Numbered from the stretch's first letter, positions 53,182-62,661 are shown. The stretch: 64,000 nucleotides of DNA from Rhizobium sp. NXC14 (GCF_002117485.1 NZ_CP021030.1:1367001-1431000); one strand, 5' to 3'. The notes: generated from the sequence alone by a model not told the origin. Translations and numbers: made by a program.

Positions 53182-55032
53182 TCAGCCGATGCGCTGGGAG
53201 CCGCGGGCTTCGACATAACCCTTGCGCGCCTGGTTGACTTCTTCGCGCGGGCTGACTTCCGGCACCGCGACATCCCACCAATGGCCGCCGGCCTCAGTGG
53301 TGATCAAGGGATCGGTGTCGATGACGAAGACGGATGTACGATCGTTCTTCTTAGAATCGACGATCGCCTGCTCGAGTTCGGCGATGGAACTAACCTTGAC
53401 AGCGATAGCGCCCATGCTTTCGGCATGCGCGCGAAAATCGATCTCAGGCATCACCTCGTGATAGGAGTCCTTGAGCAGATTGTTGAAGTTGGCCCCGCCG
53501 GTTCCCATCTGCAGCCGGTTGATGCAGCCGTAGCCGCGATTGTCGAGCACGACGATGTTGAGCTTGAGGCCGAGCATAACCGAGGTCGCGATCTCGGAAT
53601 TCATCATCATGTAGGAACCGTCGCCGACCATGACGACGACATCCCTTTCGGGGCGCGCCATCTTGGCGCCGAGCCCGCCGGCGATCTCGTAGCCCATGCA
53701 GGAGAAGCCATATTCCATGTGGTAGCTGCCCGGCGTCGTCGCCGGCCAGAGCTTGTGCAATTCGCCGGGAAGGCCACCTGCGGCGCAAAGCAGCGTCGAA
53801 TTCTCGCCACCGATGGTGCGCGCCACCGCGCCGATCACCTGCGCATCGGAGGGCAGGGCGGTATTGGTCGCCGCCATAGCCTTGGTAGCAGCCTCCATCC
53901 AGACCTTCTTTTCCGCCGTTGCCTTCTCGGTAAGTGCCGCCGGCGCCCTCCAGCCGGAAAGGCCTACCGAAAGCGCCTTCAGCCCTTCGCGTGCATCGGC
54001 CACCACAGGGTGGCTGTCGTGCTTCACCGCGTCATAGGCGGCGATGTTGAGGCCGACCATCTTCAGGCTGTCATTCTTGAACAGCGCCCAGGAACCGGTC
54101 GTGAAATCCTGGCAGCGCGTGCCGATGGCGATGACGAGATCTGTCTCTTCGGCGATTGCGTTCGCCGCCGAGGTGCCGGTGACGCCGACCGAGCCGAGCG
54201 CCAGCGGATGGGTCTCGTTGATCGACGACTTGCCGGCCTGAGTGACAACGACGGGGATGGCGTGAGCTTCGGCAAAGGCCGCGAGTTCCTTCGTCGCCTG
54301 CGAATAGAGCACGCCGCCGCCGGCAACGATCACCGGCTTCTCAGATGCCTTGATCAGCGCGATGGCATTTGCCAGTTCGTCCGCATCCGGCTGCGGCCTG
54401 CGGGTCGTCCAGACCTTTTCCTGAAACAGGCTTTCCGGATAATCGAAGGCCTCGGCCTGAACGTCCTGGCAGAGCGACAATGTCACCGGCCCGCAATCGA
54501 GCGGATCGGTCAGCACCTGCATTGCGCGCTTCAGCGCCGTGATGATCTGCTCCGGCCGGGTGATCCGGTCGAAGTAGCGCGAAACCGGGCGGAATGCATC
54601 ATTGGCTGATACGGTGCCGTCGCCGAAATCCTCGATCTGCTGCAGCACCGGATCCGGCGCGCGGTTGGCGAAGACGTCCCCGGGCAGGAAGAGGACGGGA
54701 ATGCGGTTGACATGCGCGACACCCGCGGCCGTCACCATGTTCAGTGCGCCGGGACCGATCGAGGTCGTGCAGGCCATGAAGCGCGTGCGGAAGTTTGCCT
54801 TTGCATAGGCGATCGCAGCATGCGCCATGCCCTGCTCGTTGTGGGCGCGGTAAGTCGTCAATTCCCCGCGCACCTGATAAAGCGCCTCGCCGATGCCGGC
54901 GACGTTGCCGTGGCCGAAGATCGCCCAGACGCCGCCGAAGATCGGCACCTTTTTGCCGTCGACAACGGTCATTTGTACTTTCAGGAAATGCGCGACGGCC
55001 TGCGCCATCGTCAACCGTATCGTCTTGCCCAT
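53182..55032 (-). CDS. iolD: Trihydroxycyclohexane-1,2-dione acylhydrolase
   Basis: The 616-residue protein is a thiamine-diphosphate enzyme of the acetolactate-synthase family: ALYQVRGELTTYRAHNEQGMAHAAIAYAK near the N-terminus and MVGDGSYMMMNSEIATSVM plus LDNRGYGCINRLQ at the cofactor site. IolD opens the inositol-derived ring. The start at 55032 has GGGAGG; upstream codons in frame run through the repeat. It is separated from iolC by a mosaic repeat. Confidence 0.96.
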   Translation of the reverse strand: MGKTIRLTMAQAVAHFLKVQMTVVDGKKVPIFGGVWAIFGHGNVAGIGEALYQVRGELTTYRAHNEQGMAHAAIAYAKANFRTRFMACTTSIGPGALNMVTAAGVAHVNRIPVLFLPGDVFANRAPDPVLQQIEDFGDGTVSANDAFRPVSRYFDRITRPEQIITALKRAMQVLTDPLDCGPVTLSLCQDVQAEAFDYPESLFQEKVWTTRRPQPDADELANAIALIKASEKPVIVAGGGVLYSQATKELAAFAEAHAIPVVVTQAGKSSINETHPLALGSVGVTGTSAANAIAEETDLVIAIGTRCQDFTTGSWALFKNDSLKMVGLNIAAYDAVKHDSHPVVADAREGLKALSVGLSGWRAPAALTEKATAEKKVWMEAATKAMAATNTALPSDAQVIGAVARTIGGENSTLLCAAGGLPGELHKLWPATTPGSYHMEYGFSCMGYEIAGGLGAKMARPERDVVVMVGDGSYMMMNSEIATSVMLGLKLNIVVLDNRGYGCINRLQMGTGGANFNNLLKDSYHEVMPEIDFRAHAESMGAIAVKVSSIAELEQAIVDSKKNDRTSVFVIDTDPLITTEAGGHWWDVAVPEVSPREEVNQARKGYVEARGSQRIG

Positions 55033-55066
55033 CGGGGCCTCCCGCAATCTTCGTTCTAGTTGGTTT

Positions 55067-55222
55067 CCCCTCCCCAACCTCTCCCCACAAAGGGGAGGGG
55101 CCACTCGTTGGGCTCGCCGCATTTCACCGCAACCTTGCGTCCGCATCAGAGCTCGTTTGTGGTGTGAAGCGATGCCTCAACTTAAGTCCCTCCCCCTTGT
55201 GGGGAGGGGCTGGGGAGGGGTC
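55067..55222. repeat. Rhizobium intergenic mosaic-type repeat, copy 3
   Basis: Two palindromes, CTCCCCACAAAGGGGAG and CTCCCCCTTGTGGGGAG, stand near the two ends, and outer arms CCCCTCCCCA / TGGGGAGGGG face each other. The element fills the iolC-iolD gap and is a different subtype from copies 1 and 2. Confidence 0.8.
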
Positions 55223-55228
55223 TAATTC

Positions 55229-57163
55229 TCAGTGAAGCCCACGCGTCTTAAGCCAGGCCTCTGTCAATTGCCGGAAGCGGCCGGCCATGTCGGCGATTGC
55301 CGCCTCGTCGCTTATCTCGCCGGAGAGCCAGGCGCGCGCCGGATCGGCAAAGATTGTCCGGCCGACGGCGAAGCCCTTCACCGAGGGAGCCGCCAGCGTC
55401 GCCTCGAAACAGGAGATCAGTTCCTCTGCGGGCGCTTCGAGCCCGAGAAGCACGATACCACGGCACCATGGATCATTTTTGGCAATCACGGCATCGATCT
55501 TCTTCCAGGCTTCGCCGGAAGCCTGTGGCTCCAGCTTCCACCAGTCAGGCTTGATGCCGAGCGCGTAAAGTTCCTCCAGCGCGGTGGCGATCGTATCGTC
55601 GGTGAGCGGCCCGTTCTTGCCGGCGATGATTTCCACCAGAAGTTCGCGTCCGACCTTGCGTGCGGCCTCGAACAGCGTGCGCAGCTTCTCCTGCTGCTCC
55701 GTCTTCAGGTCGACGGGATCATCGGGATGATAGAAGCACAGGCACTTGATGCAATGGCCGAGCGGCCATTCGACAAGCTGCGAGCCGATATCCTGGCTGA
55801 ATTCGAAGCGCAGCGGCTTCGAGCCCGGCAGTTCGACAGGCCGGCCGATCCAGGAGAAATTCTTCGTCGCCGCATCGAAGAAGGCGTCGCGGCCGAATCG
55901 CTCGTCGATCAGCATGCCGTAGCCGTCGCGGCCGTTCGAAACGCGTGCTGCCGCCTCGACCGCCAGTCGCTTGAAGGCGACGATCTTCTTGTGGTCGACG
56001 CCGAGCTCGTCGGCGACGCTCACGAGCTGTGAGCGGTGGTCGATCGCCAGCGCCATCAGAAGCGGGATTTCGCCGCGGCGGGTGGATGCCCAGTGAATAT
56101 GGTTGATCGACTCGTCCTTGCGCAGCGCCCGATGTTTGCTGCCGGTCTTCAGGAAGAAGTCGAGTTCCGCCCAGGTCGGATATTCCGGCGAGCAGAGCAG
56201 GCGAGAGACCGCGAAGGCCCCGCAGGCATTGGCCCAGGTGGCGCAGGTCTGCAGCGGCTCGTCGCGCAGGAAGCCGCGCAGGAAGCCGGACATGAAGGCG
56301 TCGCCGGCGCCGAGAACGTTGAACACTTCGATCGGGAAGCCCTGGCCGACGATGCCGGCTTCGAGATCGTCGGCGATCGGCCCGTCATAGACGATGCAGC
56401 CCATGGCTCCGCGCTTAAGCACGATCGTCGCCGGCGTCAGGCGGCGAATCTCCTTCAGCGCGCCGAGCACGTCATCTGCGCCGGATGCGATGAGGATTTC
56501 CTCTTCAGTGCCGACAATGAGATCGCAATCGGGCAGCGTTTCCTTCATCTTCGAGGAGACGCGGTCGGATTTCACATAGCGTTCGAAGCCTTCCGCATGG
56601 CCGGCAAGGCCCCAGAGGTTCGGCCGGTAGTCGATGTCGAAGATTACCTTGCGGCCGTTCTCCTTAGCGATGCGGATTGCTTTGCGTTGCGCGGCTTCGG
56701 TGTTGGGCAGAGAAAAATGCGTGCCGGAAACGAGAACGGCGCGCGACGATTTGATGAAGTTTTCGTCGATATCGCCTTCCTCGAGCGCCATATCGGCGCA
56801 GTCGGAGCGATAAAAGATCATCGGCGACACGCCCTCGGCCTCGACCGCCAGCAGCACCAGCGCCGTCAGCCGTTCCTTGTCGGTGACGATGCCGTCCGTC
56901 GCCACACCTTCGCGCGCCGCCTGCTCACGGATGAAGCGTCCCATCTGCTCGTCGCCGACGCGGGTGATGAGCCCGGACTTGAGGCCGAGCCGCGCCGTGC
57001 CGATGGCGATATTGGATGGGCAGCCGCCGACGGATTTGGCGAAGGAGGCAATATCCTCCAGTCGCGAACCGATCTGCTGCCCGTAAAGATCGACCGAGGA
57101 ACGGCCGATGGTGATTACATCAAGCGCCGGCTCCGGCTGTGAACCCGGATTGGTTTGTACCAT
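55229..57163 (-). CDS. iolC: Bifunctional 5-dehydro-2-deoxygluconokinase / phosphate aldolase (IolC-DUF2090 fusion)
   Basis: The 644-residue protein has a PfkB-type kinase half (DVITIGRSSVDLYGQQIGSR, then FNVLGAGDAFMSGFLRGFL with the catalytic Asp, residues 1-330). A C-terminal DUF2090 half follows (MALAIDHRSQLVSVADELG, CIKCLCFYHPDDPVDLK, WKLEPQA, RGIVLLGLEAP). The kinase phosphorylates 2-deoxy-5-keto-gluconate and the second half splits it as IolJ does. This fusion is usual in rhizobia. Its promoter region holds IolR operators. Confidence 0.93.
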   Translation of the reverse strand: MVQTNPGSQPEPALDVITIGRSSVDLYGQQIGSRLEDIASFAKSVGGCPSNIAIGTARLGLKSGLITRVGDEQMGRFIREQAAREGVATDGIVTDKERLTALVLLAVEAEGVSPMIFYRSDCADMALEEGDIDENFIKSSRAVLVSGTHFSLPNTEAAQRKAIRIAKENGRKVIFDIDYRPNLWGLAGHAEGFERYVKSDRVSSKMKETLPDCDLIVGTEEEILIASGADDVLGALKEIRRLTPATIVLKRGAMGCIVYDGPIADDLEAGIVGQGFPIEVFNVLGAGDAFMSGFLRGFLRDEPLQTCATWANACGAFAVSRLLCSPEYPTWAELDFFLKTGSKHRALRKDESINHIHWASTRRGEIPLLMALAIDHRSQLVSVADELGVDHKKIVAFKRLAVEAAARVSNGRDGYGMLIDERFGRDAFFDAATKNFSWIGRPVELPGSKPLRFEFSQDIGSQLVEWPLGHCIKCLCFYHPDDPVDLKTEQQEKLRTLFEAARKVGRELLVEIIAGKNGPLTDDTIATALEELYALGIKPDWWKLEPQASGEAWKKIDAVIAKNDPWCRGIVLLGLEAPAEELISCFEATLAAPSVKGFAVGRTIFADPARAWLSGEISDEAAIADMAGRFRQLTEAWLKTRGLH

Positions 57164-57217
57164 GATGTCCTCCCGCTAGATTTTGCGCGGCTTCCAATGC
57201 CTGCTAATGTCAATAAT

Positions 57218-57261
57218 GAAACATTGGTTCCGATATTTTGTCAATTCGGAATGTTTATTCC
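57218..57261 (-). promoter_or_regulatory. Two IolR-type operators before iolC
   Basis: GGAA-TGTTTA-TTCC (57248-57261) is a perfect GGAA-N6-TTCC, the motif described for Sinorhizobium IolR. GAAA-CATTGG-TTCC (57218-57231) differs by one base. Their centres are 30 bp apart, about three helical turns. The first overlaps the iolR stop codon (57255-57257). Confidence 0.65.
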
Positions 57262-58130
57262 ATTTTCTCTTTTCCAGCTTTGTGATGTTGACGCTTGCGA
57301 CGCCGCTCGGCGATCGCAACCGGCAGCGCCATGGTGAGCGCCATTGAGGCTGAAAGCGAGCGGAAGCCAGCGAAATCCGCTTCCGCCACCTCGAACCAAT
57401 GTGTGGCGCAGGCGGCAAGTGGCGAGAAGGCCGAATCGGTGATTGCAATGACCGGGACGCCGCGATCGGCGAGCTCCTGGCTCTGGCTGAGGCTGTCGGC
57501 TGCATAGGGCGAGAAGCTCGCAGCGATCGCCGCATCCCTTGGCGATGCGAACTGCACCATTTCAGGATCGACTCCGTTCGGCGAGGCGACGATCTGGTGG
57601 CGGATGTTGAGCTTGGAAAATGCATAGGTCATATGCGCTGTCAGCGGATAGGAGCGCCGCTTGGCGATAAGATAGATGGTTTCGGCAGCGGCCAGGATAT
57701 CGACCGCCTTCGTGAACGTGTCGCTTTGAACGGTCGCGGCCAGCCGGTTGACCGACTGGCTCGCCGCGGCGATGAAGCCGGAAAGCAGGTTGGCGTCATC
57801 ATCGTCGCCGTTCGACTGCTCCAGCGTGACGAGCCGCTCTTCATAGCTCAGCGTCCGGTCGCGCAGCCTTTCTCGGAAGATGCTCTGCAGATCGGAAAAG
57901 CCTTCGTAACCCAGATGATGCGCCAGGCGTACCAGCGTCGACGGCTGGACCTCGGAGGCGGCCGCGATACTCGCCGTCGTGCCGAAGGCAATTTCATCGG
58001 GATTGCCGAGCGCGAACGCGGCGACTTGCGCCAGCCGCTTCGGCATGTTCGCCTTGCGCTCGATGATGGTGCTGCGCAGGCTTTCGAAATCGCGCGGCAC
58101 GCGCGCGTGCCTTTGGGGATCATTATCCAT
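57255..58130 (-). CDS. iolR: RpiR-family regulator of inositol genes
   Basis: The 291-residue protein has an N-terminal RpiR helix-turn-helix (FGTTASIAAASEVQPSTLVRLAHHLGYEGFSDLQSIFRE) and a C-terminal SIS sugar-phosphate-binding domain (AAETIYLIAKRRSYPLTAHMTYAFSKL, FSPYAADSLSQSQELADRGVPVIAITD). It lies beside iolC and should repress the pathway until an intermediate binds. Its upstream region contains another operator-like site, so self-control is likely. RpiR-type IolR is known in S. meliloti and differs from the DeoR-type IolR of Bacillus. Confidence 0.85.
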   Translation of the reverse strand: MDNDPQRHARVPRDFESLRSTIIERKANMPKRLAQVAAFALGNPDEIAFGTTASIAAASEVQPSTLVRLAHHLGYEGFSDLQSIFRERLRDRTLSYEERLVTLEQSNGDDDDANLLSGFIAAASQSVNRLAATVQSDTFTKAVDILAAAETIYLIAKRRSYPLTAHMTYAFSKLNIRHQIVASPNGVDPEMVQFASPRDAAIAASFSPYAADSLSQSQELADRGVPVIAITDSAFSPLAACATHWFEVAEADFAGFRSLSASMALTMALPVAIAERRRKRQHHKAGKEKME

Positions 58131-58148
58131 GCTTGCGGCTCACGGGAT

Positions 58149-58162
58149 GAAACAAACATTCC
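58149..58162. promoter_or_regulatory. IolR-like operator between iolR and the dehydrogenase
   Basis: GAAA-CAAACA-TTCC differs from GGAA-N6-TTCC by one base and lies 19 bp upstream of the iolR start. A poorer match (GATC-CAAATA-TTCC) lies at 58292-58305 near the dehydrogenase start. Confidence 0.45.
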
Positions 58163-58338
58163 ATATCGCCGAGCATAGACGATTTCGAACGGCGCGCCTA
58201 ATTGTTTTTAATCGCCTGTAATTGAAGGGTTTTGTACAATCGCACCGGGCGAATGAAGGCCGTATGCCTGCCAACAGTCTCTTGTCAAAATGATCCAAAT
58301 ATTCCAAAAATCCGCGCGCACTTCTGGAGGAGACGGAA

Positions 58339-59454
58339 ATGAAACCACTTGGCATCGGTCTGATCGGCACGGGTTATATGGGCAAATGCCATGCGCTGGC
58401 GTGGAATGCGGTGAAGACCGTGTTCGGCGATGTCGAGCGTCCGCGGCTCGTGCACCTGGCTGAAGCCAATGCCGCGCTTGCCGAGGCTCGTGCCGGCGAG
58501 TTCGGCTTCGAGAAGGCAACGGCCGACTGGCGGGCGCTGATCGCCGACCCCGAGGTCGACGTCGTTTCCGTCACCACGCCCAATCAGTTCCATGCCGAGA
58601 TGGCGATTGCAGCCCTGGATGCCGGCAAGCATGTCTGGTGTGAGAAGCCGATGGCGCCCGCTTATGCCGATGCCGAGCGCATGCTGGCGACGGCGGAGCG
58701 TTCCGGCAAGGTCGCCGTTCTCGGTTATAATTACATTCAGAATCCCGTCATGAGGCACATCAGGAAGCTTGTCGGAGACGGTGCCATCGGTACGGTCAAT
58801 CATGTCCGAGTCGAAATGGACGAGGATTTCATGGCCGATCCCGACGTCTTCTTTTATTGGAAGAGCGAGCTTTCCGCCGGCTATGGTGCGCTTGACGATT
58901 TCGCCGTGCACCCGCTGTCGTTGCTCTGGTATCTTTTCGGGCATGTCGAGGCCGTCATAACAGACATGGTGAAGCCCTGCGCCGACCGTCCGCTCAACCA
59001 GGGTGGCCGCCGTGCCGTCGAAAATCACGATGTCGCCAACGTGCTGATGCGGCTCGGCGGCGGCATCTCCGCGGTGTTGATGGCGAATCGCGCCGCCTGG
59101 GGTCGCAAGGGGCGGATCGCCCTGCAGCTTTACGGCTCGAAAGGCTCGATCCTCTACGACCAGGAGCGCATGAACGAGTTCGAACTCTATCAGGCAGAAG
59201 GGCCCGGTTCGGAGCAGGGCTTCCGCAAGATACTGGCGGCGCCTGCCCATCGGCCCTATGATCGGTTCATCCCGGCTCCTGGCCATGGTCTCGGCTTCAA
59301 CGATCTGAAGATCATCGAGTGCCGCGAGCTGATCCGGGCCATATCGGGCGAGCCGTCGTCGATCGTGACATTTAAAGACGGTCTCAGGATAGAAAAGTCG
59401 GTGCATGCCATGGCACAGTCCTTCCACGAGCGTCGCTGGATCGAAATCGGCTGA
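58339..59454 (+). CDS. Gfo/Idh/MocA-family oxidoreductase
   Basis: The 371-residue protein has the Rossmann start GIGLIGTGYMGKCHALAW, a WCEKPMAPAYADAERM motif and the catalytic region LDDFAVHPLSLLWYLFG with His. Family members oxidise inositols or other sugars with NAD. Its place, divergent from iolR, suggests an inositol dehydrogenase for scyllo- or another isomer rather than the main IdhA, but I do not assign a symbol. The ribosome site is GGAGGAG. Confidence 0.87.
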   Translation: MKPLGIGLIGTGYMGKCHALAWNAVKTVFGDVERPRLVHLAEANAALAEARAGEFGFEKATADWRALIADPEVDVVSVTTPNQFHAEMAIAALDAGKHVWCEKPMAPAYADAERMLATAERSGKVAVLGYNYIQNPVMRHIRKLVGDGAIGTVNHVRVEMDEDFMADPDVFFYWKSELSAGYGALDDFAVHPLSLLWYLFGHVEAVITDMVKPCADRPLNQGGRRAVENHDVANVLMRLGGGISAVLMANRAAWGRKGRIALQLYGSKGSILYDQERMNEFELYQAEGPGSEQGFRKILAAPAHRPYDRFIPAPGHGLGFNDLKIIECRELIRAISGEPSSIVTFKDGLRIEKSVHAMAQSFHERRWIEIG

Positions 59455-59541
59455 ATGTAAGAAGCCGCTTTCCGTTGACGGCGCATGGGGCAGGGGATAG
59501 GCCTTGGCGTAAGTGTCGAGCCTAGTTTCAGGAGTGAGATC

Positions 59542-60759
59542 GTGACGGATAGAGTGGTGATCATCGGCGCGGGACAGGCGGGTTTCGCCTTGGCGGCCAA
59601 ACTTCGTGCTTTGAAGGATACGCGCCCGATCACCCTCATCGGCGCCGAGGATGTAGCCCCCTATCAGCGCCCGCCGCTTTCGAAGAAATATCTGCTCGGC
59701 GAAATGAGCTTCGACCGCCTGCTGTTCCGCCCGGAACACTGGTATGCCGACAACGACGTCGATCTTCGCCTTTCGACCTGGGCCGAGCAGATCGAGCGGG
59801 ACAGCAAGCAAGTTCTGCTGCAGGACGGCTCCGTTCTCGACTACGGCACGCTGGTGCTCGCCACCGGCTCGACGCCGCGCCGGCTGCCGGCGGCAATCGG
59901 CGGCGATCTCGAAGGCGTCTATGTCGCCCGCGACAAGCGCGATGCCGATCTGCTGGCCGATGAAATGCGCCCCGGCCGGCGCGTCCTCATCATCGGCGGC
60001 GGTTACATTGGCCTCGAGGCTGCGGCAGTAGCCCGCCATCGCGGCCTCGAGGTCACGGTCATCGAAATGGCCGATCGCATTCTGCAGCGTGTCGCGGCGA
60101 AGGAAACGGCCGACCTCATGCGCGCCATTCACGAGAGCCACGACGTGGTGATCCGCGAGAAGACCGGCCTGAAACATTTGATCGGCAAGGATGGTCGGGT
60201 TTCCGGCGCCGCCCTTTCCGACGGCTCGGTCATCGACGTCGATTTCGTCGTCGTCGGAATCGGCGTCGTGCCGAACGACCAGCTTGCCAAGGAAGCCGGC
60301 CTCGAAGTCGCCAACGGCATCATCGTCGATGAATTCGCCCGGACCTCCGATCCGGCGATTTTCGCGGCCGGCGATTGCGCAGCACTTCCATGGCAGGGTG
60401 GACGCATCAGGCTCGAATCGGTGCAGAACGCTGTCGACCAGGCTGAGGCTGCGGCAGCTCTCATCGCCGGCGGCGACGAGCCTTATGAGCCGAAGCCTTG
60501 GTTCTGGTCCGACCAGTACGACGTCAAACTCCAGATCGCCGGCTTCAATCTCGGTTATGACGACACGCTACTGCGTCCCGGCGCCCGCGAAGGGGCTCAT
60601 TCGGTCTGGTACTTCAGGGAAGGCCGGCTGATCGCGGTCGATGCGATCAATGACGCAAAGGCTTATGTGACCGGCAAGAAGCTGCTGGAATCTCGCACCA
60701 ATCCCGATCGAGCGATCCTCGCCGACCCCTCGGCCGATCTCAAGAGCCTATTGAGCTGA
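59542..60759 (+). CDS. Ferredoxin/rubredoxin-reductase-like FAD protein
   Basis: The 405-residue protein has the two dinucleotide motifs VVIIGAGQAGFALAAKLR (FAD) and VLIIGGGYIGLEAAAVA (NAD), the C-terminal FAD motif IFAAGDCA, and FWSDQYDVKLQIAG. These are typical of ferredoxin reductases for P450 and dioxygenase systems (CamA, ThcD type). The GTG start at 59542 has AGGAG. No ferredoxin or oxygenase partner is adjacent. Confidence 0.88.
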   Translation: MTDRVVIIGAGQAGFALAAKLRALKDTRPITLIGAEDVAPYQRPPLSKKYLLGEMSFDRLLFRPEHWYADNDVDLRLSTWAEQIERDSKQVLLQDGSVLDYGTLVLATGSTPRRLPAAIGGDLEGVYVARDKRDADLLADEMRPGRRVLIIGGGYIGLEAAAVARHRGLEVTVIEMADRILQRVAAKETADLMRAIHESHDVVIREKTGLKHLIGKDGRVSGAALSDGSVIDVDFVVVGIGVVPNDQLAKEAGLEVANGIIVDEFARTSDPAIFAAGDCAALPWQGGRIRLESVQNAVDQAEAAAALIAGGDEPYEPKPWFWSDQYDVKLQIAGFNLGYDDTLLRPGAREGAHSVWYFREGRLIAVDAINDAKAYVTGKKLLESRTNPDRAILADPSADLKSLLS

Positions 60760-60949
60760 GTCCGCAAGCGGGCGCCGCCAGGCGCGTGCGGTTGAAGGAC
60801 GATCGGCCGAGCTTTCCGGGGAAGGGCGCAGACGAGCGATTGTTCTCGTCTGTCCGTCAAAAGCCGAAACGCCGGCCCCTGCATTTCTTCTGGTGAAAAC
60901 TGAAAAAACCCTTGCATTCAAAGACCGCTCACCCTAGTTAGGCCGCACC

Positions 60950-61040
60950 GGAGAGGTGGCCGAGTGGTCGAAGGCGCTCCCCTGCTAAGGGAGTATACGT
61001 CAAAAGCGTATCGTGGGTTCGAATCCCATCTTCTCCGCCA
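60950..61040 (+). tRNA. tRNA-Ser (GCU anticodon)
   Basis: The sequence starts GGAGAGGTGGCCGAGTGG, has the anticodon loop CCCCTGCTAAGGG (anticodon GCT), a long variable arm (GTATACGTCAAAAGCGTATC) as in tRNA-Ser, GGTTCGAATCC for the T loop, and ends with the acceptor strand CTTCTCC, G and encoded CCA. The acceptor stem pairs with one G-U. Confidence 0.97.
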
Positions 61041-61600
61041 TTTTGATTTCCACCGTGTCTCTGGTCTGAACTTCCGTCGGCGAATCATGGCCGCTTAATC
61101 GGCTATCCCTGCGAGTCGCGGCAAGGGAGAATCGCTTCGAAGACAGAGAATCGCTGGCGGGAATCACGTCCCTCGCTTCCGCCCTCAGGCGGCAGCGAGA
61201 GCGGATCGGTGAACGTCCGGTTGCGCTTTCGGACTGCCATCTCTTCCGCAATAGCCCGAACTTGTCAAAAACGTGTCGCAAATGCGTCGGAGGACGCATG
61301 TCTAGCTCTTTGTCGACTTCGGCTAAGCAGCGACAAAATCAGGCTTTTCTTAACAAAGCATAAAGGAAATCGGGGCCGGTTGCCTGACTTGTGTCCTTTC
61401 GGCAACAGAATGTCGGGAAGGCTCCCGCAAACCACCCATTCGAGTAAGTTGGTGATTGCGTGACGGCCGCCGTCTTGTATTTTCACCCTCGGAAGCAAGG
61501 GCGACGGATCGTCCACTTCTTAAAACACGGGGATGGGGCAGGGAACGCTGCTCAGCGAAAGATCCCAAACCCGATCGAAACTTTGAATTGGAGGTCATTT
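61041..61600. other. Intergenic region between tRNA-Ser and ropA
   Basis: These 560 bp hold no credible gene. They contain a perfect hairpin ATGCGTC-GGAG-GACGCAT (61282-61299), a repeated GAGAATCGCT (near 61128 and 61147), and the porin promoter and leader. A frame opposite the tRNA gives a familiar false protein ending EKMGFEPTIRF. Confidence 0.5.
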
Positions 61601-62608
61601 ATGAACATCAAGAGCCTTCTTCTCGGCTCCGCTGCTGCTCTCGCAGTAGTTTCCGGTGCTCAGGCTGCTGACGCTATTGTTGCTGCTGAGCCGGAACCGG
61701 TTGAATATGTTCGCGTCTGCGACGCTTACGGCACCGGCTACTTCTACATCCCGGGCACCGAAACCTGCCTCAAGATCGAAGGCTACATCCGTTTCCAGGT
61801 TAACGTTGGCGAAGACGTCGGCGGCGACTCTGACTGGGATGCAGTCACCCGCGGTCAGGTTCAGTTCACCGCCAAGAGCGACACCGAATATGGTCCGCTG
61901 ACCGGCGTCATCGTCATGCAGTTCAATGCTGACAATGCTACCGACCAGGAAGCCAAGCTCGACTCCGCTTACCTCGACGTCGCGGGCTTCCGCGCCGGTC
62001 TGTTCTACAGCTGGTGGGACGATGGTCTCTCGGGTGAAACCGACGACATCGGCTCGATCGTAACGCTGCACAACTCCATCCGCTATCAGTACGAAAGCGG
62101 CGACTTCTACGCTGGTCTCAGCGTCGACGAACTGGAAGACGGCTTCTACAAGTCTGGCGAAGGCCCGAACAACGTAGGCGTTGCCTTCGGTCTCGGCGGC
62201 AAGGCTGGCGCCTTTAGCTACCAGCTCACCGGCGGTTGGGACTTCGACAACGAAGACGGCGCTATCCGTGCAATGGGTACGGTTGACATCGGCCCCGGCA
62301 CGCTCGGCCTCGCAGCCGTGTACTCTTCCGGCCCGAACTCCTACTACTCCGCAGCTGAATGGGCTGTCGCTGCCGAATACGCTATCAAGGCAACCGACAA
62401 GCTCAAGATCACTCCTGGCGTCCAGTACTACGGCGACTACTACGTTGCTGGCGACGACTTCAGCGACGGCGATGCCTGGAAGGTCGGTCTGACGGTTGAT
62501 TACCAGATCGTTGACAACTTCTACGCCAAGGCTTCGGTTCAGTACCTCGATCCGGAAGACGCTGACGACTCCACGACGGGCTACTTCCGCCTGCAGCGTT
62601 CGTTCTAA
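61601..62608 (+). CDS. ropA: Outer-membrane porin, RopA family
   Basis: The 335-residue protein has a signal peptide (MNIKSLLLGSAAALAVVSGA, cut after AQA). It then has the alphaproteobacterial porin_2 features: VRVCDAYGTGYFYIPGTETCLKIEGYIR with two Cys, alternating beta strands, and a C-terminal strand ending in Phe (YFRLQRSF). It forms trimers for small-molecule diffusion. The ribosome site is GGAGG. Its codon use differs from neighbours, with many GCT, GTT and GAC/GAA codons, as expected for a very highly expressed gene. A strong terminator follows. Rhizobia have several ropA paralogues, so the exact copy is not fixed. Confidence 0.93.
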   Translation: MNIKSLLLGSAAALAVVSGAQAADAIVAAEPEPVEYVRVCDAYGTGYFYIPGTETCLKIEGYIRFQVNVGEDVGGDSDWDAVTRGQVQFTAKSDTEYGPLTGVIVMQFNADNATDQEAKLDSAYLDVAGFRAGLFYSWWDDGLSGETDDIGSIVTLHNSIRYQYESGDFYAGLSVDELEDGFYKSGEGPNNVGVAFGLGGKAGAFSYQLTGGWDFDNEDGAIRAMGTVDIGPGTLGLAAVYSSGPNSYYSAAEWAVAAEYAIKATDKLKITPGVQYYGDYYVAGDDFSDGDAWKVGLTVDYQIVDNFYAKASVQYLDPEDADDSTTGYFRLQRSF

Positions 62609-62633
62609 TCTGGTCTGATTTCGGTCGATCAGG

Positions 62634-62661
62634 AAAGCCCGGCTCTCGAGCCGGGCTTTTT
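62634..62661 (+). terminator. Intrinsic terminator of ropA
   Basis: AAAGCCCGGCT (62634-62644) and AGCCGGGCTTT (62649-62659) form a perfect 11-bp stem with loop CTCG, ending in a T-run. Confidence 0.92.

Noticed and set aside
61000..61299. A leftward frame ending EKMGFEPTIRF
   Set aside because: Its last codons are antisense to tRNA-Ser; this is a well-known false protein produced by tRNA genes.
60950..61600. Integration site for a genomic island at tRNA-Ser
   Set aside because: No integrase, no repeat of the tRNA 3' end in the following sequence, and ropA follows with normal flanks.
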